Shown: piece after piece, positions 10,461 to 22,109 of the stretch
Numbering within the stretch: the stretch's first letter is position 1
Layout: every line of letters starts with the position of its first letter
Source of the DNA: Tetracentron sinense
Taxonomy: Eukaryota; Streptophyta; Magnoliopsida; Trochodendrales; Trochodendraceae
Length of the DNA: 64,000 nt
Assembly: GCA_015143295.1 (NCBI GenBank)
Contig: CM026566.1
Span: 6,125,072-6,189,071, forward strand
Direction of reading: 5' to 3'
Notes under the pieces: generated by a model
The model's input: the letters and a program-made list of their open reading frames with translations, nothing else
Databases searched by the model: none
What the model was told of the DNA's origin: nothing
Translations under genes and position numbers: made by a program

Positions 10461-10748
10461 ATGGCAAGGATGCACCGAATTCCTACAAAGAGGGAGATAG
10501 CTCTTTTTGAGTGGGCGGTGACCATGCAAAGAAAACGTCATGCTGAATGGTCGTCTTACCGCACTATACACCTAAAGGCGGTACGACCACTCCGCAAGAG
10601 ATTGACCGCACAAGCAATGCGCGAATCCCTGAGAAAGAGCGAGATTGATTGGGTATTGAGAGAGGCTAGACCTGAGACAGAGGACCAAGCACCGCAGGAG
10701 GATAGTGTAGTAGTCTCACCGATAGAGGTTGGGACTTACGGAGTATAG
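10461..10748 (+). CDS. Small leader ORF upstream of G1 gag, unknown function
   Basis: An ORF of 95 codons runs from an ATG at 10461 in the leader between the primer site and gag. The N-terminal two-thirds is rich in Arg, Lys and Glu and looks helical (FEWAVTMQRKRHAEW, then MRESLRKSEIDWVLREA); the last 25 residues are acidic and then hydrophobic. There is no signal peptide, membrane segment or motif I recognise. It stays open although gag-pol has collected nine stops, which at 288 bp could be chance. The rest of the leader (10299-10460 and 10749-11030) shows nothing else. It may be an upstream ORF or an accessory protein. Confidence 0.4.
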   Translation: MARMHRIPTKREIALFEWAVTMQRKRHAEWSSYRTIHLKAVRPLRKRLTAQAMRESLRKSEIDWVLREARPETEDQAPQEDSVVVSPIEVGTYGV

Positions 10749-11030
10749 GATCATAGGGAAAGAGCGTGGTGCATCTGTATCGTTTTGACGTTTTGGAGTA
10801 TAATAGATGCCCTACTCGGTCTTTCCATCATGAGATCACTTTTTGTATATGTACAGCTACCGGATGTTTTGTATACGCTGGTGTACTACTATATTGTACA
10901 GTGTGGCCTTGTATATCTTAGTAACGAAATGAATGAAATGTTTCTTTTTGACTATTGAATTCTTGAGTACATTTCTTTTTATTTCATTACATTTATAAAG
11001 CGTTCACTATGGTATAATTATAGGAAAACC

Positions 11031-14000
11031 ATGCCACCTTGGAGAGCACCCGAGATTACTTCGGCCGGAGCCTTTGAAGCCATCTCGACTCTAGCTAATT
11101 TAATTCAACAACAGCAAACCCAGAATAATAACGGAAATGGGAATGGTAATGGTAGTCATCCTATCGCTACCATACCAGAACATGGGCATGCGACAAGACT
11201 TGAGAAATTTAAAAGACTTGGACCGTTAGCTTTCTCAGGGGCCACAGATCCACTGAAGGTGGAGAACTGGATTAGGGGATTGGAAAAGATCTTCCGGGCT
11301 ATGGCATTACCCGAGAACGCGCAATCGGAATTTGCTATATTCATGCTTGAAGGGGAGGCTGAGCACTGGTGGACAATAGTGGAATGAACAATCCCACCTA
11401 ATCAGAGGCCCGTGACTTGGGCAAAGTTTGTAGAGTTATTTTATGAGAGGTATTTCTCTGCCTCGATGAAGAAGAAGAAGGAGATAGAGTTTCTTCAATT
11501 AACTCAGGGAAACATGACCGTGAGTGAGTATGAACAAAGATTCAACCAACTCTCCAAATTTGCCGGGAAGTTCGTGGAGGATGAGCAGTGGAGAGTTGAA
11601 AAGTTTAAGGAAGGTTTAAAGCCAGCAATTAAGGGAAAGTTGGTAGCCCAACGATTTACTGTGTTTTCTGAGCTTTTAGACAGAGCGCTCCGAGTGGAGC
11701 GAGTGCACGAGGAAATGTTTCCCTCAACTCTAGGGAAGAATAAAGGACCAGCTGGGAAGCCCTGGGACAAGAAGAACAACACCAATCGGTTCGCTAGAAA
11801 AAGAAAATTTGATGATGTGAAGGGCCAAGGATCTATAGGAGGATCTGGACCAAAACGTGCCAAGTGTGGGCAAGCTCACTTGACCAAGGATTGCAGAGGA
11901 CAAGGTTGTTTTCAGTGTGGAAAGCTTGGCCACTTCAAGAGAGACTGCCCTCAATCGAAGCCACTAGCCCTAGAGGGCAGGAAAGGTCGAGTTTTCGCTA
12001 TCACGCAAGAGGAAGCTCAGCAGGCCGAAGGCGTTATTGAAGGTAAATTGCTAATTTTTCAAAAGCCTGCATATGCATTAATTGATACTGGTGCTACACA
12101 TTCGTTTATCTCAACTCGTTTTGCTAGACACATAAGTTACAAGCCTGATACACTCAAAAGCATGATGTCTATATCTACACCATCAGGGAAAGTTTTGTGC
12201 ACAAAAACAGTCTATGATAGTTGTCCCGTACTTATCAATAGTGTACGGATGTTGGTAGATCTGATCGTGTTAGACATAAAGGATTATGATGTTATCCTTG
12301 GGATGGATTGGTTGGCCAATTACTATGCAGTGGTAGATTGTAATGCCAAGAAAGTGATATTTCAAATTCTGGACATCCCAGAGTTCGAAATGCAGGGGAT
12401 TATCTGAAGTCAAGTACCCAAACTAATATCAGCAATTAAAGCATGTCACCTTCTAGATAAGGGGTGTACTGGGTATTTAGCAACAGTGGTGGTCGATAAA
12501 GATGAAGATGACACTTTAGGGAATACCCCGGTGGTCAGAGAGTTTCGAGATGTGTTTCCTGATGAATTACTAGGACTCCCTCCTACTAGAGAAATCGATT
12601 TTACAATCGATATTACTCCGGGTGTAGACTCGATATCTAAAACACCGTATCGGATGGCTCCAACTGAGTTGCAAGAACTGAAGATTCAGTTGCAAGACCT
12701 ATTAGATAAGGGTTTGATCCGCCCTAGTGATTTACCGTGGGGAGCACCGGTGTTATTTGTCCAAAAGAAAGACGGGAGTCTGCATCTATGTATAGACTAT
12801 CGTTTGCTGAATCAAGCGACGATCAAGAATAAATATCCTCTCCCCAAAATTGATGATCTATTTGATCAGTTGCAAGGCACCCAAGTGTTTTCAAAGATTG
12901 ATTTACGGTCCGGCTATCACCAATTGAGGGTCAAAGAAGAAGATATTCGAAAGATAGCATTCCGAACTCGGTATGGTCACTACGAGTTCCTGGTGATGCC
13001 TTTTGGACTGAAAAATGCGCCTGCGGCCTTTATGGAATTGATGAATCATCTTTTCAGGCCGTACTTGGATCAGTTTATTGTGTTATTTATTGATGATATC
13101 TTGGTGTATTCACCTAGTCGTGAGAAGCATGCTGAGCACTTGAGGATTGCGCTATAGACATTAAGAGATAATCAACTATATACTAAGTTCTCCAAGTGCG
13201 AGTTTTGGATGGAAGAGGTAGCCTTCCTTGAGCATATTGTGTCAATGAATGGAATATCTGTTGATCCCTCCAAGATTCAGGTGGTAACCGATTGGGCAAG
13301 GCCATCCACTGTTACTGAAGTTCGAAGTTTTCTGGGATTGGCTGGATACTACCGCAGATTTGTAGAAGGTTTCTCGAAGATAGCAGCTCCATTAACGGAA
13401 TTGACTAAGAAAGATGTGAAGTTTGAATGGACGGCATCTCGGGAACAAAGTTTTCAAGAATTAAAGAAGAGATTAACAACCGCTCCAGTATTGGCAACTC
13501 CCTCAGGATCTGGAGGATTTGAAGTGTATTGTGATGCTTCCGGTAAGGGACTCGGTTGTGTCTTAGTGCAAAACAAAAGGGTCATTACAAATGGTTCGAG
13601 ACAACTCAAGATTCACGAATGGAATTATCCCACGCATGACCTGGAGTTAGCTGCAGTAGTGTTTGCACTAAAAATTTGAAGGCATTATCTTTATGGAGAG
13701 AAGTTGATGATCTATAGTGATCACAAGAGTTTAAAGTATCTATTCTCCCAAAAGGAACTCAATATGCGACATCGTAGATGGATGGAATTCTTGAAAGATT
13801 ATGACTATGTAATCCAGTATCATCCTGGTAAGGGTAACGTGGTTGCTGATGCCCTGAGTAGAAAGACAGTTGGATTTGTAGCATATATGAGGGCAGAGCG
13901 ATGGAAAATGATCAAAGAATTCAAGAGTTGGAATCTGAGTCTAGGATTCCAGGGTAATAGTGCCAAGTTGGCTAGTATTCAGGTCAAGCCAGTGTTGTTA

Positions 14001-15425
14001 CAAAAGATTCAAGAAGCACAGTTGGAAGATCAGGAGATCAAAGTTATCAAAGATAAGATTCTTCAAGGAAAAATGGGTGATTTTGAAGAATCTGAAGATG
14101 GAATACTTCGATTCAAATGACGAATCTATGTGCCTAGAAACCCTGAGTTGAAAAATGAACTGCTCAATGAGGTGCATCAATCTCGTTTTGCAGTGCACCC
14201 TGGAAGTACGAAGATATATCAGGATGTGAAGAATAACTACTGGTGGAATGGCATGAAGAGAGAAATTACAGAGTATGTATATCAATGCCTTGTTTGTCAA
14301 CAAGTTAAGGCAGAACATCAGAAACCACCTGGATTGTTAAATTCATTGTCTATCCCCGAGTGGAAATGAGAGCACATTACAATGGATTTTATGGTGGGGT
14401 TACCAAAAACAAGGAGTGGACACGATGCCGTTTGGGTGATAGTTGATCGATTGACGAAGTCGGCTCACTTTCTCGCTATCAAGGATACCATAACCCAGGA
14501 AAATTTATCAAAGTTGTACATCAAGGAGATTGTGAAGCTGCATGGTGTGCCAGTATCTATTATGTCAGATCGCGATCTGCGATTTACTTCCCGATTTTGG
14601 AGGAGCTTGCAGGAAGCTTTGGGTACACAGCTAAACATGAGTACAACTTATCATCCGCAAACCGACGGACAGTCCAAGCGCACGATACAAACTCTAGAAG
14701 ATATTATGCGCACTTGCAGTCTGGACTTTCATGGTAGCTGGGATGATCACTTGCCGTTGATCAAGTTTGCATATAACAATAGTTATCAGGCAAGTATTCA
14801 AATGGCTCCATATGAGGCCTTATATGGTTGGAGCTGTCGGTCTCCGGTATGCTAGACTGAAGTAGGAGAGCATAAACTACTGGGACCTGAACTGGTACAG
14901 GAAACAACAAAAAAAATCGAGTTGATTTGATCCAGGTTATTGGCTGCACAGAGTCGTCAGAAGAGCTATGCAGATGGAAAGCGTCGAGACTTGGAATTTC
15001 AAGTCGGCGACCATGTCTTCTGGAAGATCTCTCCGTCAAAAGGCATTATTCGATTTGGAAAGCGGGGGAAGTTAAGTCCACGATTCATTGGACCTTTTGA
15101 AATTTTGGCTAAGGTGGGGGCCGTAGCATATCGTCTGGCGTTGCCACCAGAGTTAGAGAGGGTTCACCATGTGTTTCACATATCCATGCTGAGGAAATAT
15201 ATACCTAATCCTTCCCATGTGATTCGGTATGAACCACTTCAAGTTCGAGAAGACTTGTCTTTTGAGGAAAAGCCAGTGCAAATATTGGACCGCAAGGAAT
15301 AAGTGTTACGGAATAAATCAATCCAGCTGGTTAAAGTATTATGGCAACATCACAGTATTGAAGAAGCTACTTGGGAACTGGAGGATGCCATCAGACACAA
15401 TCATCCTCAGTTGTTTCCTGCTTAA
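11031..15425 (+). pseudogene. G1 gag-pol polyprotein with nine in-frame stops
   Basis: One frame runs for 1465 codons without a frameshift. Gag starts MPPWRAPEITSAG (11031) and has a CCHC knuckle CFQCGKLGHFKRDC (about 11909-11950). Protease has LIDTGATHSF (about 12080). Reverse transcriptase has FIDDILVYS (about 13090) and RNase H has [13 protein letters not shown] (about 13528). Integrase has an HHCC finger (about 14175-14300), DFMVGLPKT and [11 protein letters not shown]. The C-terminus (about 15310-15420, LVKVLWQHHSIEEATWELED) resembles a chromodomain, which in chromoviruses steers integration to heterochromatin. Stops lie at 11385, 12405, 13155, 13677, 14118, 14367, 14853, 14928 and 15300. 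Several clearly replace Trp, Gln or Arg of the family, so the copy is dead but structurally intact. Lineage (Tekay-like) is from remembered motif style. Confidence 0.9.
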
Positions 15426-15463
15426 TATGTTTTGTATGTAAATTTCGATGATGAAATTTTTGT

Positions 15464-15474
15464 AAGGAGGGGAG
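15464..15474 (+). other. G1 polypurine tract
   Basis: AAGGAGGGGAG lies three bases from the 3' LTR head and would prime plus-strand DNA synthesis. Confidence 0.75.
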
Positions 15475-15476
15475 AT

Positions 15477-17013
15477 CGTAGCGACCCGGAATTTTAATAT
15501 AATAAAATTTTGGATTATCGGTCCTTAATTGAGGTTAATTAGTTGTGTGTTTGATAAATTTGTGTAAAGTAGGTATTACTCGGAATTGGGTTGCACTACT
15601 ATGAAATTAGTATTTTTTTTCGATCTACGCACATAGTATGCCAGTCGGCTATCCGGACGTCCACCTATCGTTCCGATTCAGTTGCACATCAATTCGCAAA
15701 ACCGCGAAGGTCCTGTGTGTGGAAACATCGAAAAAATCAGGGAATTCGTAGTATATTGAATTTCGATTGGGGCTTTATATTTAGCGGACTTTCTAATCGA
15801 AATCCATGCGGATTGTTCCACTACATGCTGGAAGGCCATGGGGACGACCGTCTGTCATTTCGGCAGTTTATTATCTCATATGGCGAAACCCCAGTGTGTT
15901 TTGTATCTGAAATTGGAAAATTTGTGGGTTTTGTGAATTCTTCCGGTCGCACTTTTTAGCAGTAAAAACTCATCGGATTTCTCTAAAATTTTTACACCAG
16001 GTGTCAGACTACCCCAAGATCGATCACCTAAAGTTTTGTCAAAATCGAAAATCATATGGTATGGTTCCGGAATGACTTTCAGCGACATTACCGGAAACCG
16101 GTCGCGATTCGTAAACCGCGACACGTGTCTCGGCTCAGGCCAACACGTGGCACCTTCCAAGCGACACTTGGTGCGCATGTGTGGGTTAGGCTAGTCTATA
16201 AATAGTAGACCACCCTCCAGCTATTTCTCTCATCCTAGTGAGAGAGAGGCGAAGCCCTGCCGAATTTTCTAGAGAGAAACATTCTAGAGAGAGAAAGGGA
16301 ATTTTCTAGAGCGAAAGTCTAGAGAGAGAGATAAAGAGGCGTATCCTGACATTTTTGGATGTGCCGAGCACATTGGTGGCATCTATTTCATCTCTCGGAG
16401 CTTTGAAACACGTGTACCAGAGGTAATAAAAACCCTTTCTTATCTATTTTTCATTCCACTAGATAAATTATGCGAATTGTACTGTTTATATTAGACCCTT
16501 TCTGAGCTTCGATCATGCTCAAATTTTTACTCTAAATTTATCTTCCTAATCTGGAAATCATATCAAAATTTCACTACGATCTGATGGTTGGATTGGATGA
16601 TATGAATTTCTAAAGGAAAATCTAGTTTGCGGTTTTTAAGGCTAACAGTACGGTTTTCCTAATTATAGGGAACCCTCCTGATCGCAGATCATGCTATAAA
16701 TTTTAAAATATTTATCTTCCTAATCTGTAAATCATATCAAAATTTCACTGCGATCTGATGGTTGGATTGGATGATATGAATTTCTCAAGGAAAACCTAGT
16801 CTGTTGTCTTTAAGGCTAACAGTACAGTTTTCCTAATTATGGAGAACCTTTCTGAGCTCTCATCATGCTCAAATTTTTACTCTAAATTTATCTTCCTAAT
16901 CTATAAATCATATCAAAATTTCACTGCGACCTGATGCTTAAATTGGATGATATGAATTTCTAAAGGAAAACCTAGTCTGCTGTTTTTAAGGCTAACAATA
17001 CGGTTTTCCTAAT
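15477..17013 (+). repeat. G1 3' LTR, truncated by an assembly gap
   Basis: It matches the 5' LTR from GTAGCGACCCGG onward, including the G-box pair, the TATA box and three 176-bp units. The first base is C instead of T. It stops at the run of N; the sequence after the gap does not continue it. Confidence 0.92.
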
Positions 17014-17113
17014 NNNNNNNNNNNNNNNNNNNNNNNNNNNNNNNNNNNNNNNNNNNNNNNNNNNNNNNNNNNNNNNNNNNNNNNNNNNNNNNNNNNNNNN
17101 NNNNNNNNNNNNN
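17014..17113. other. Assembly gap (100 N)
   Basis: A run of exactly 100 N, a conventional placeholder for an unknown distance. The rest of the G1 LTR and the left end of G2 are expected here. Confidence 0.99.
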
Positions 17114-17787
17114 CGCAGGTCGCACATGATCATTGTTCTTCAATAATGCATGAACAATCACGGTGTACGAAATAAATATAAGAGATAAATTCCAATAAGT
17201 CAAATCTGTATAGAATCACTGAAATGAATTTGCTTCAGTTCATAATGTTTCCAAGATTTTGGGATTACATTACCTTTCATATCTTTACGGTAAAACATCT
17301 CTAGGGACTTCCAAGGCGATCCTACAATGTTGGTCATTCCCAATAGGTCCTAGCTTTCCGCTGTTGATTTCTTGGGTCTCAGGAAGACTTTCGAAGGACG
17401 AGGATCTCCCGACTTGTGGAAGGACTTCTCCTCCAAACTTTCTTATTCTATGCCTTTGCCTATTTGGCTGTTGATATATTTTTCATGCTGGATGCTTGCA
17501 TCATCTCGCTTTCTTCTTATAGAACCAGTGGATAGCCATTAGCTTGATATCTTGTCCTGTATTTCCTCTTTTTTTCCTATTTTTTGATAACTAGTGTGGG
17601 TAGACTGATCTCCGTAGGGATACCGACGGCCTCCATTCATATGCCAAGGAGAACGGGGTTTCTTGTGTAGGGAATCCTCGGCGTTGTTCCTATAGTCCCC
17701 CAAACAACGTTTGGCCGCTCATTTGGTCGTGGGAGCCATTTCCCCTTTGGCACCTTCTAATCTGCTCCTTGAGTGAATCTCAGACTC
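17114..17787 (-). pseudogene. G2 integrase C-terminal part (separated from 35317)
   Basis: Read leftwards from 17787, this continues the integrase interrupted at 35317. After the GACTC junction the frame gives a Gly-Lys-Trp, a Pro-Asn-x-x-Trp and a TTPR segment, then MEAVGIPTEISLPTL near 17610. This is the usual order of the Tat-lineage integrase core end and C-terminal linker (compare the family's GMEAV-P-EI-LPT block). Further left, GKLGP recalls the C-terminal SH3-like part, with several stops and frameshifts. No LTR is visible before the gap. Recovery of reading across a 17.5-kb insertion shows that the two fragments are one gene. Confidence 0.8.
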
Positions 17788-19578
17788 TATAACCCAGATA
17801 TGGCCCCTAGAGGGGGGGTGACTAGGGTCAATGGCATTTGTGAAACATTTCCTTCTAATGCAAAAAATAAAAATAAATGGAAATCCACCTAAGCCCAACA
17901 ATTAAATTAGTGCAATAAAAAGCACAGAATGAGAAAGAGTTAAGGGCATTGCAAAACTCAGATTTTGTGTATTAGAGGTTCGGCAACCCACCCTACTCCC
18001 CGCCTCAAGCACCCCAGCTTGGAGGATTCCACTACAAGTCCTGACTGTGCACAGCTTCTACTCTGGTGAAGCCTAAACCCTTTTACAATCTCTTTTTCGG
18101 TCAAGATGCAACCTTCAACAACCCCTTTTTTCGTCAGGGCCAAACCATCAACTAAGCACAACCCTCTTTGTTAACCGAAGCAGCAGTTTCACTTGAAGAA
18201 CACGCAGGTTCTTGAATGGATATAATGAAAGATTTTGGGTACTACACCCGAAAGAAAAACTCGTTTAAGAGTTAGATATGAATAGAATAACAAGCTCTAA
18301 TAAATCTCTCAAGTGGAAGATTGGAATTTAGCTCAAAGAGAAAAACAGAAAAAAAAATTCAGATTTGGGATTTTTATCTTAAGAGAATGATTCTCAATGT
18401 AACAGTGTAAGTGAGTGTATATGATTAGTGTTCTTGGATCATTCAAAGTTCACTCATATTTATAGTGATCTGAGATTTGTTACCATTGATGAGCATTGAA
18501 TGTAAAATACCCGTTGAAAAATAATCATTGGCATTAAATGCGGATATTCAGAATTTTCTTAACTATCCATTCATTTAGAGGAACCTCCTGATCGATTGGA
18601 TGGTCGCTTGATCGCTTGGATCAGTTTCCTGATTGGCTGGATCAAAAAAATAGGTTTTATGAGGTTTTGTTCTATCCAGTCGATTAGAGGAAGGAGTGAT
18701 CAGCTGGATGGACCGTCTAATCGACTGGATGGTCCACCTGATCGGCTAGATCCAAAAAGTTTCCAGTTTTTGGTTTTTCTTATTTTTAATGCTTTTTCTT
18801 AGACTTTAATAATTTGCAAGAATTCTAAAGTCTTTTAATATGTTAGTAAAACATGATTAACAACTCATAATGATCTTTTGAATGATCTAAAATGGATTAG
18901 CAAAAAGAATCAACTCGATCAGTACATGCAGACAAATTTGGAAAAAAATTGTTTTATCCAGTCGATCACAGGACTTGCCTGATCAACTGGATGATCTGCC
19001 TAATCGGCTAGATTGCCTATCTGATCTAGTGGATAGGCTAATTTTATTTGCATAATCCATTTTCAAAACCTTTAAAATAAGATTTGATTCCAAGGTTTTG
19101 AACTTAACCTTTATGAGTATGATTAACATGTTTTAAGGCCCTTAATCATATTTTAATATTTGTTTAAGGGACCTATGGTCAATCTAAGGTATTTTGAGTT
19201 TTTTCATCAAATCAACAACTTTAGGATTCTTACAAAAAATCCTAAACGGACCATACTTACTACCTAGACTAAGATCTTGATTAGGATGATCCTTTGGCTT
19301 CAAAGGTCTTCAGTAGCAGTGTCTTCAAGACAAGCTTCCAAAATTCTTTTTGTTAATAGTTGAACATCTTCTTGAAGCTTTGTTTTGGATTTTTCTTCAT
19401 GTCTTGACTTGGTCTTTTTCATTGAATGTTCTTGAATTTGGCTTGAAATCTCCTTAAATTTCTAAATACTGTGGAATAAATTGCTCATGAAGACATTAGT
19501 ATTACAAGATTCATTTCATTATTTATGTCATCATTAAAACTAATTTAGGGTCATGTGGTTGTAACCTTAAGGCTAACA
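17788..19578 (-). repeat. C1 3' LTR
   Basis: It matches 33553-35316. On the + strand it starts TATAACCCAGATATGG (the TG end changed to TA) and ends GGCTAACA. The TATA box lies at plus positions 18457-18464 (reads TATAAATA on the - strand). Palindrome clusters lie at about 18574-18760 and 18957-19038. The short ORFs here are noise. Confidence 0.92.
18574..19038. repeat. TCGA palindrome clusters in C1 3' LTR
   Basis: ATCCAGTCGATTAGA and its near reverse complement TCTAATCGACTGGAT alternate here in two groups (18574-18760 and 18957-19038), so each group can fold into several hairpins. The same two groups occur in the other LTR (34325-34490 and 34693-34768). Confidence 0.85.
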
Positions 19579-19948
19579 ATCTCCCCCTTTTTGATGATGA
19601 CACATAAAATGGAATGAAATAAGTTAAGCTCCCCCTCAACAGATACTTTCAATAAAAAATATGAAGAGAGCTCTCCTTGGGCATGTGTAAATAAGAAAGA
19701 AAACAATATGTTGGAACCAAGAGAAGTTCCACAAAGAAATTCATAGAGATTGCTCTTTTTTAATACCAAGAGAAATTCCATAAGAGAATTTATTATAATT
19801 AAAAGAATCAAGAGAAGTTCCATGACATTCACAAAGAGAAGTATTTCTAATAAAAATTATCATGTATTGTATTTCATATGTTTAAAAATCCATACATAAC
19901 ATTCAAACATCCATACATTCCATACATTATTTCTCCCCTTTGTCAACA
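19579..19948 (-). other. C1 polypurine tracts (three)
   Basis: On the - strand there are three G-runs: AAAAAGGGGGAGAT directly at the LTR (about 19580-19593), TTGAGGGGGAGCTT (about 19625-19638), and ACAAAGGGGAGAAA (about 19931-19944). Multiple polypurine tracts before the 3' LTR are described for Sireviruses. The rest of 19594-19987 has no coding sequence. Confidence 0.75.
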
Positions 19949-19987
19949 TCAAAAAAAAATAACAAACAAGAACAAGAAAACACAAAA

Positions 19988-21936
19988 CTACAATCCATCT
20001 TGCTTTTGCTTCTTGATGAGATCAGCAACCTTTGTAAGAATATCCTCTTGAGGGGTTACATTTGTAGGAGCTGGAATCTTGTGTTCTTCTTCACTGCTTG
20101 AGTGAGGTGGGGAGTCACCAGATGAATCAGAAGATGAAGATTGAGAAGGGTCTTCATTAGAGGAGGGAAGGGAGATGATAGGATCACCTTTGATAGCACC
20201 CTTCATGAGCTGTTTTCCCTTAGATTTGGAGGAGGATGGAGCTTTTGAAGGAGGGTGAGAGGAGGTGGCTCTAGTGGCTAAGCTGACCAAGAAATTGTTT
20301 ATCTTCTTAAGCTCATCAGTGGCTCTTAAAATGATGGAGGCTGACACTGAATCATGTTCAGCCATATCTAGAAGTAGCTTCCCATGAGTCTTCAAATGAA
20401 GTGCTGAAGAGTCCACTTGACTTTGAATTGTTGCAGATACCTTTTCCATCCTTATGAATTCTTGCATTTGATCTCCTCCTAACCTCTAAATTAAAGTGGT
20501 GACTGTGTCAACTCTGTCCTTGATTATAGAGGTATCTATGTTGATAGCCTCTAGAGTTGAATCAGCACCATCAGATCTCTCTCTCAACTCAGAGTGACGG
20601 GTAGTAATAAAGGTCTCAACTGAGGAAATCCTCTCTCTCATCTCAGCTCTGAAATCAGCAGAGGAATCCTCTAAGAATGCTATTTTTTTTTTGTTTGGAT
20701 ACTCGTAGCTTGAGCTTCTTGATTGTCCAGTCTTTCTCTTATTTCAACTTGGAAGCTCACTATTCCAGTGCTCAGAGAATCCAATTTTCCCATCATGAGG
20801 CTAAGAGTATCATCAGAAAAGGAGGGTCTGAATGGGTGCTCAGGTTGAGCAGAAGAACCACCAACCTCAAAGTGAGGAGTGGGGGCTCTGAGAGGAGAAG
20901 AGGGAGGAGAGAAAGCTGCTCTAGTAGGAGATGGAGAGTGGAAGGGCTGATCAAGAGGTGGATCAGTAGGGAGGTCAGAAGTATAGGGTGCAAGAGGAGG
21001 TGCTGGATCTGCAGATGAAGAGGGCTGAGTAGAGGAGGAGGAAGGCTGAATGGCAGAATTTTTGGGAAACCATTTTTGGAGTCCCTAATTCCACTGATAT
21101 CTCATCTTAACAAGTGTAGTTGGGCTGTAGATATCATAGTGGGCAGGGTGTATGACTTTAAGGGTGGAGTCAAAAGATATCATAATGTTTAAAAATAATG
21201 GTAAGAAGCTGTCCATAGGGTAGACAGGCATTCTTCTTAGGTACACATTCTATCATATTGTGAAAGATTAGGTAGCAGAGATCAAAGGGTTTGGTGGTAA
21301 GATCACACCAAATAAGAAAAACATCAAAATAGGACAGGTAGTTTCTATTACCTTTTCTAGGAAGAATGTTATAGGAGATGATGTGATGAATTAGTCTGGC
21401 ACCAAAGTTAGACTATTAAGAGTGGGGAGTGAAGCTTAGGTAATTTCCTTGGAACAAATAAGATTAAGGGCTTCAATTGGCTCAAATCCAGGGTGATTTG
21501 GCCAATCTTTAGAAGCAAGCATCTCTATACTTCCAGCAGGAACAGAGAGAATGGAAGTTAGAATTTTTATAGAAAGGGTGATGTCCTTGCCACGGACAAA
21601 GAAGGTGAATGTGTTATTGGAAGGATTGAAGTGAATGTGCGAGTAGAAAAGCTTGACTAATTCAGGGAACATGGGTTCCTTGAATTGAAGGAGTTGAACC
21701 CATCCTAGGGCTTTAAAGAGCTCGCAGATGTGACCTAGTCCCCACTCAACTAGAACATCAGAGTTGAGGACCTTACCGTATACGATAGGTCTTGAATGGA
21801 TGATGTCTCTGTACTTCTTTGCAGCTTTTTTGGTCTTGAAGCATGAAACAGGAGCTTCTTCTTCCTCAGCAAGTTCCTTGGAGTGACTCTGTCTTTTAGG
21901 GCTGGACCCTTTTTCAGCATTCTTTGTTCTCACCAT
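19988..21936 (-). pseudogene. C1 env-position ORF (plant transposon protein-like), broken
   Basis: The ORF starts at an ATG at 21936 (MVRTKNAEKGSSPKRQ). The intact 166-codon part has a basic N-terminus and then GWVQLLQFKEPMFPELVKLF and a VRGKDI-type segment, a pattern I associate with the 'putative plant transposon protein' domain (PF20167-like) found in the extra 3' ORF of Sireviruses. After a stop at 21436 the reading continues with stops and frame changes through a Pro/Ser-rich stretch (about 20880-21050), a predicted coiled-coil-like part, and a Ser-rich tail with an open frame at 19988-20467. I see no signal peptide or membrane helix in the readable parts, so 'envelope' refers to position only. 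It lies between RNase H and the 3' LTR. Function unknown. Confidence 0.6.
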
Positions 21937-22109
21937 TGGAGTTGATTTCGAAAGATTTTGAGGAGATTTGAGGACTTGAAAATGAAGAGAGGTGAAGAAC
22001 TAGGTTTTGGAGGGAAGTGAGAAAAAGGTCTGGAACATGAGGTTTTTATAATGAAAAGGCAGAATTGGAGATTTTGGGTTTTAAAGAAAAGTTTTCTAAA
22101 AAATTTTCA

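Larger units (their letters stand above)
4595..17013 (+). mobile_element. G1: Tekay-like Ty3/gypsy chromovirus, near complete
   Basis: The element consists of a 5' LTR, a degenerate primer site, a leader with a small ORF, one long gag-pol frame with a C-terminal chromodomain-like segment, a polypurine tract and a 3' LTR cut by an assembly gap. The LTR heads match: GTAGCGACCCGG at 4596 and at 15478. The right end and its target duplication are hidden by the gap, so completeness cannot be shown. The left flank ends CTCAG (4590-4594), the expected duplication. By hand I counted about 22 mismatches, nearly all transitions, in about 340 aligned LTR bases, so the insertion is old. Confidence 0.9.

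Noticed and set aside
17009-17203. ORFs running through runs of N (also 44217-44597 and 44426-44638)
   Set aside because: Artefacts of translating N; only the parts outside the gaps are considered.
18574-19038. CRISPR-like array of short repeats
   Set aside because: The units are alternating inverted copies with irregular spacing in a plant LTR, without cas genes; they are palindrome clusters.
20677-21018. 113-codon + strand ORF rich in Arg and Ser
   Set aside because: Antisense to the Pro/Ser-rich part of the C1 env-position ORF; composition explains it.
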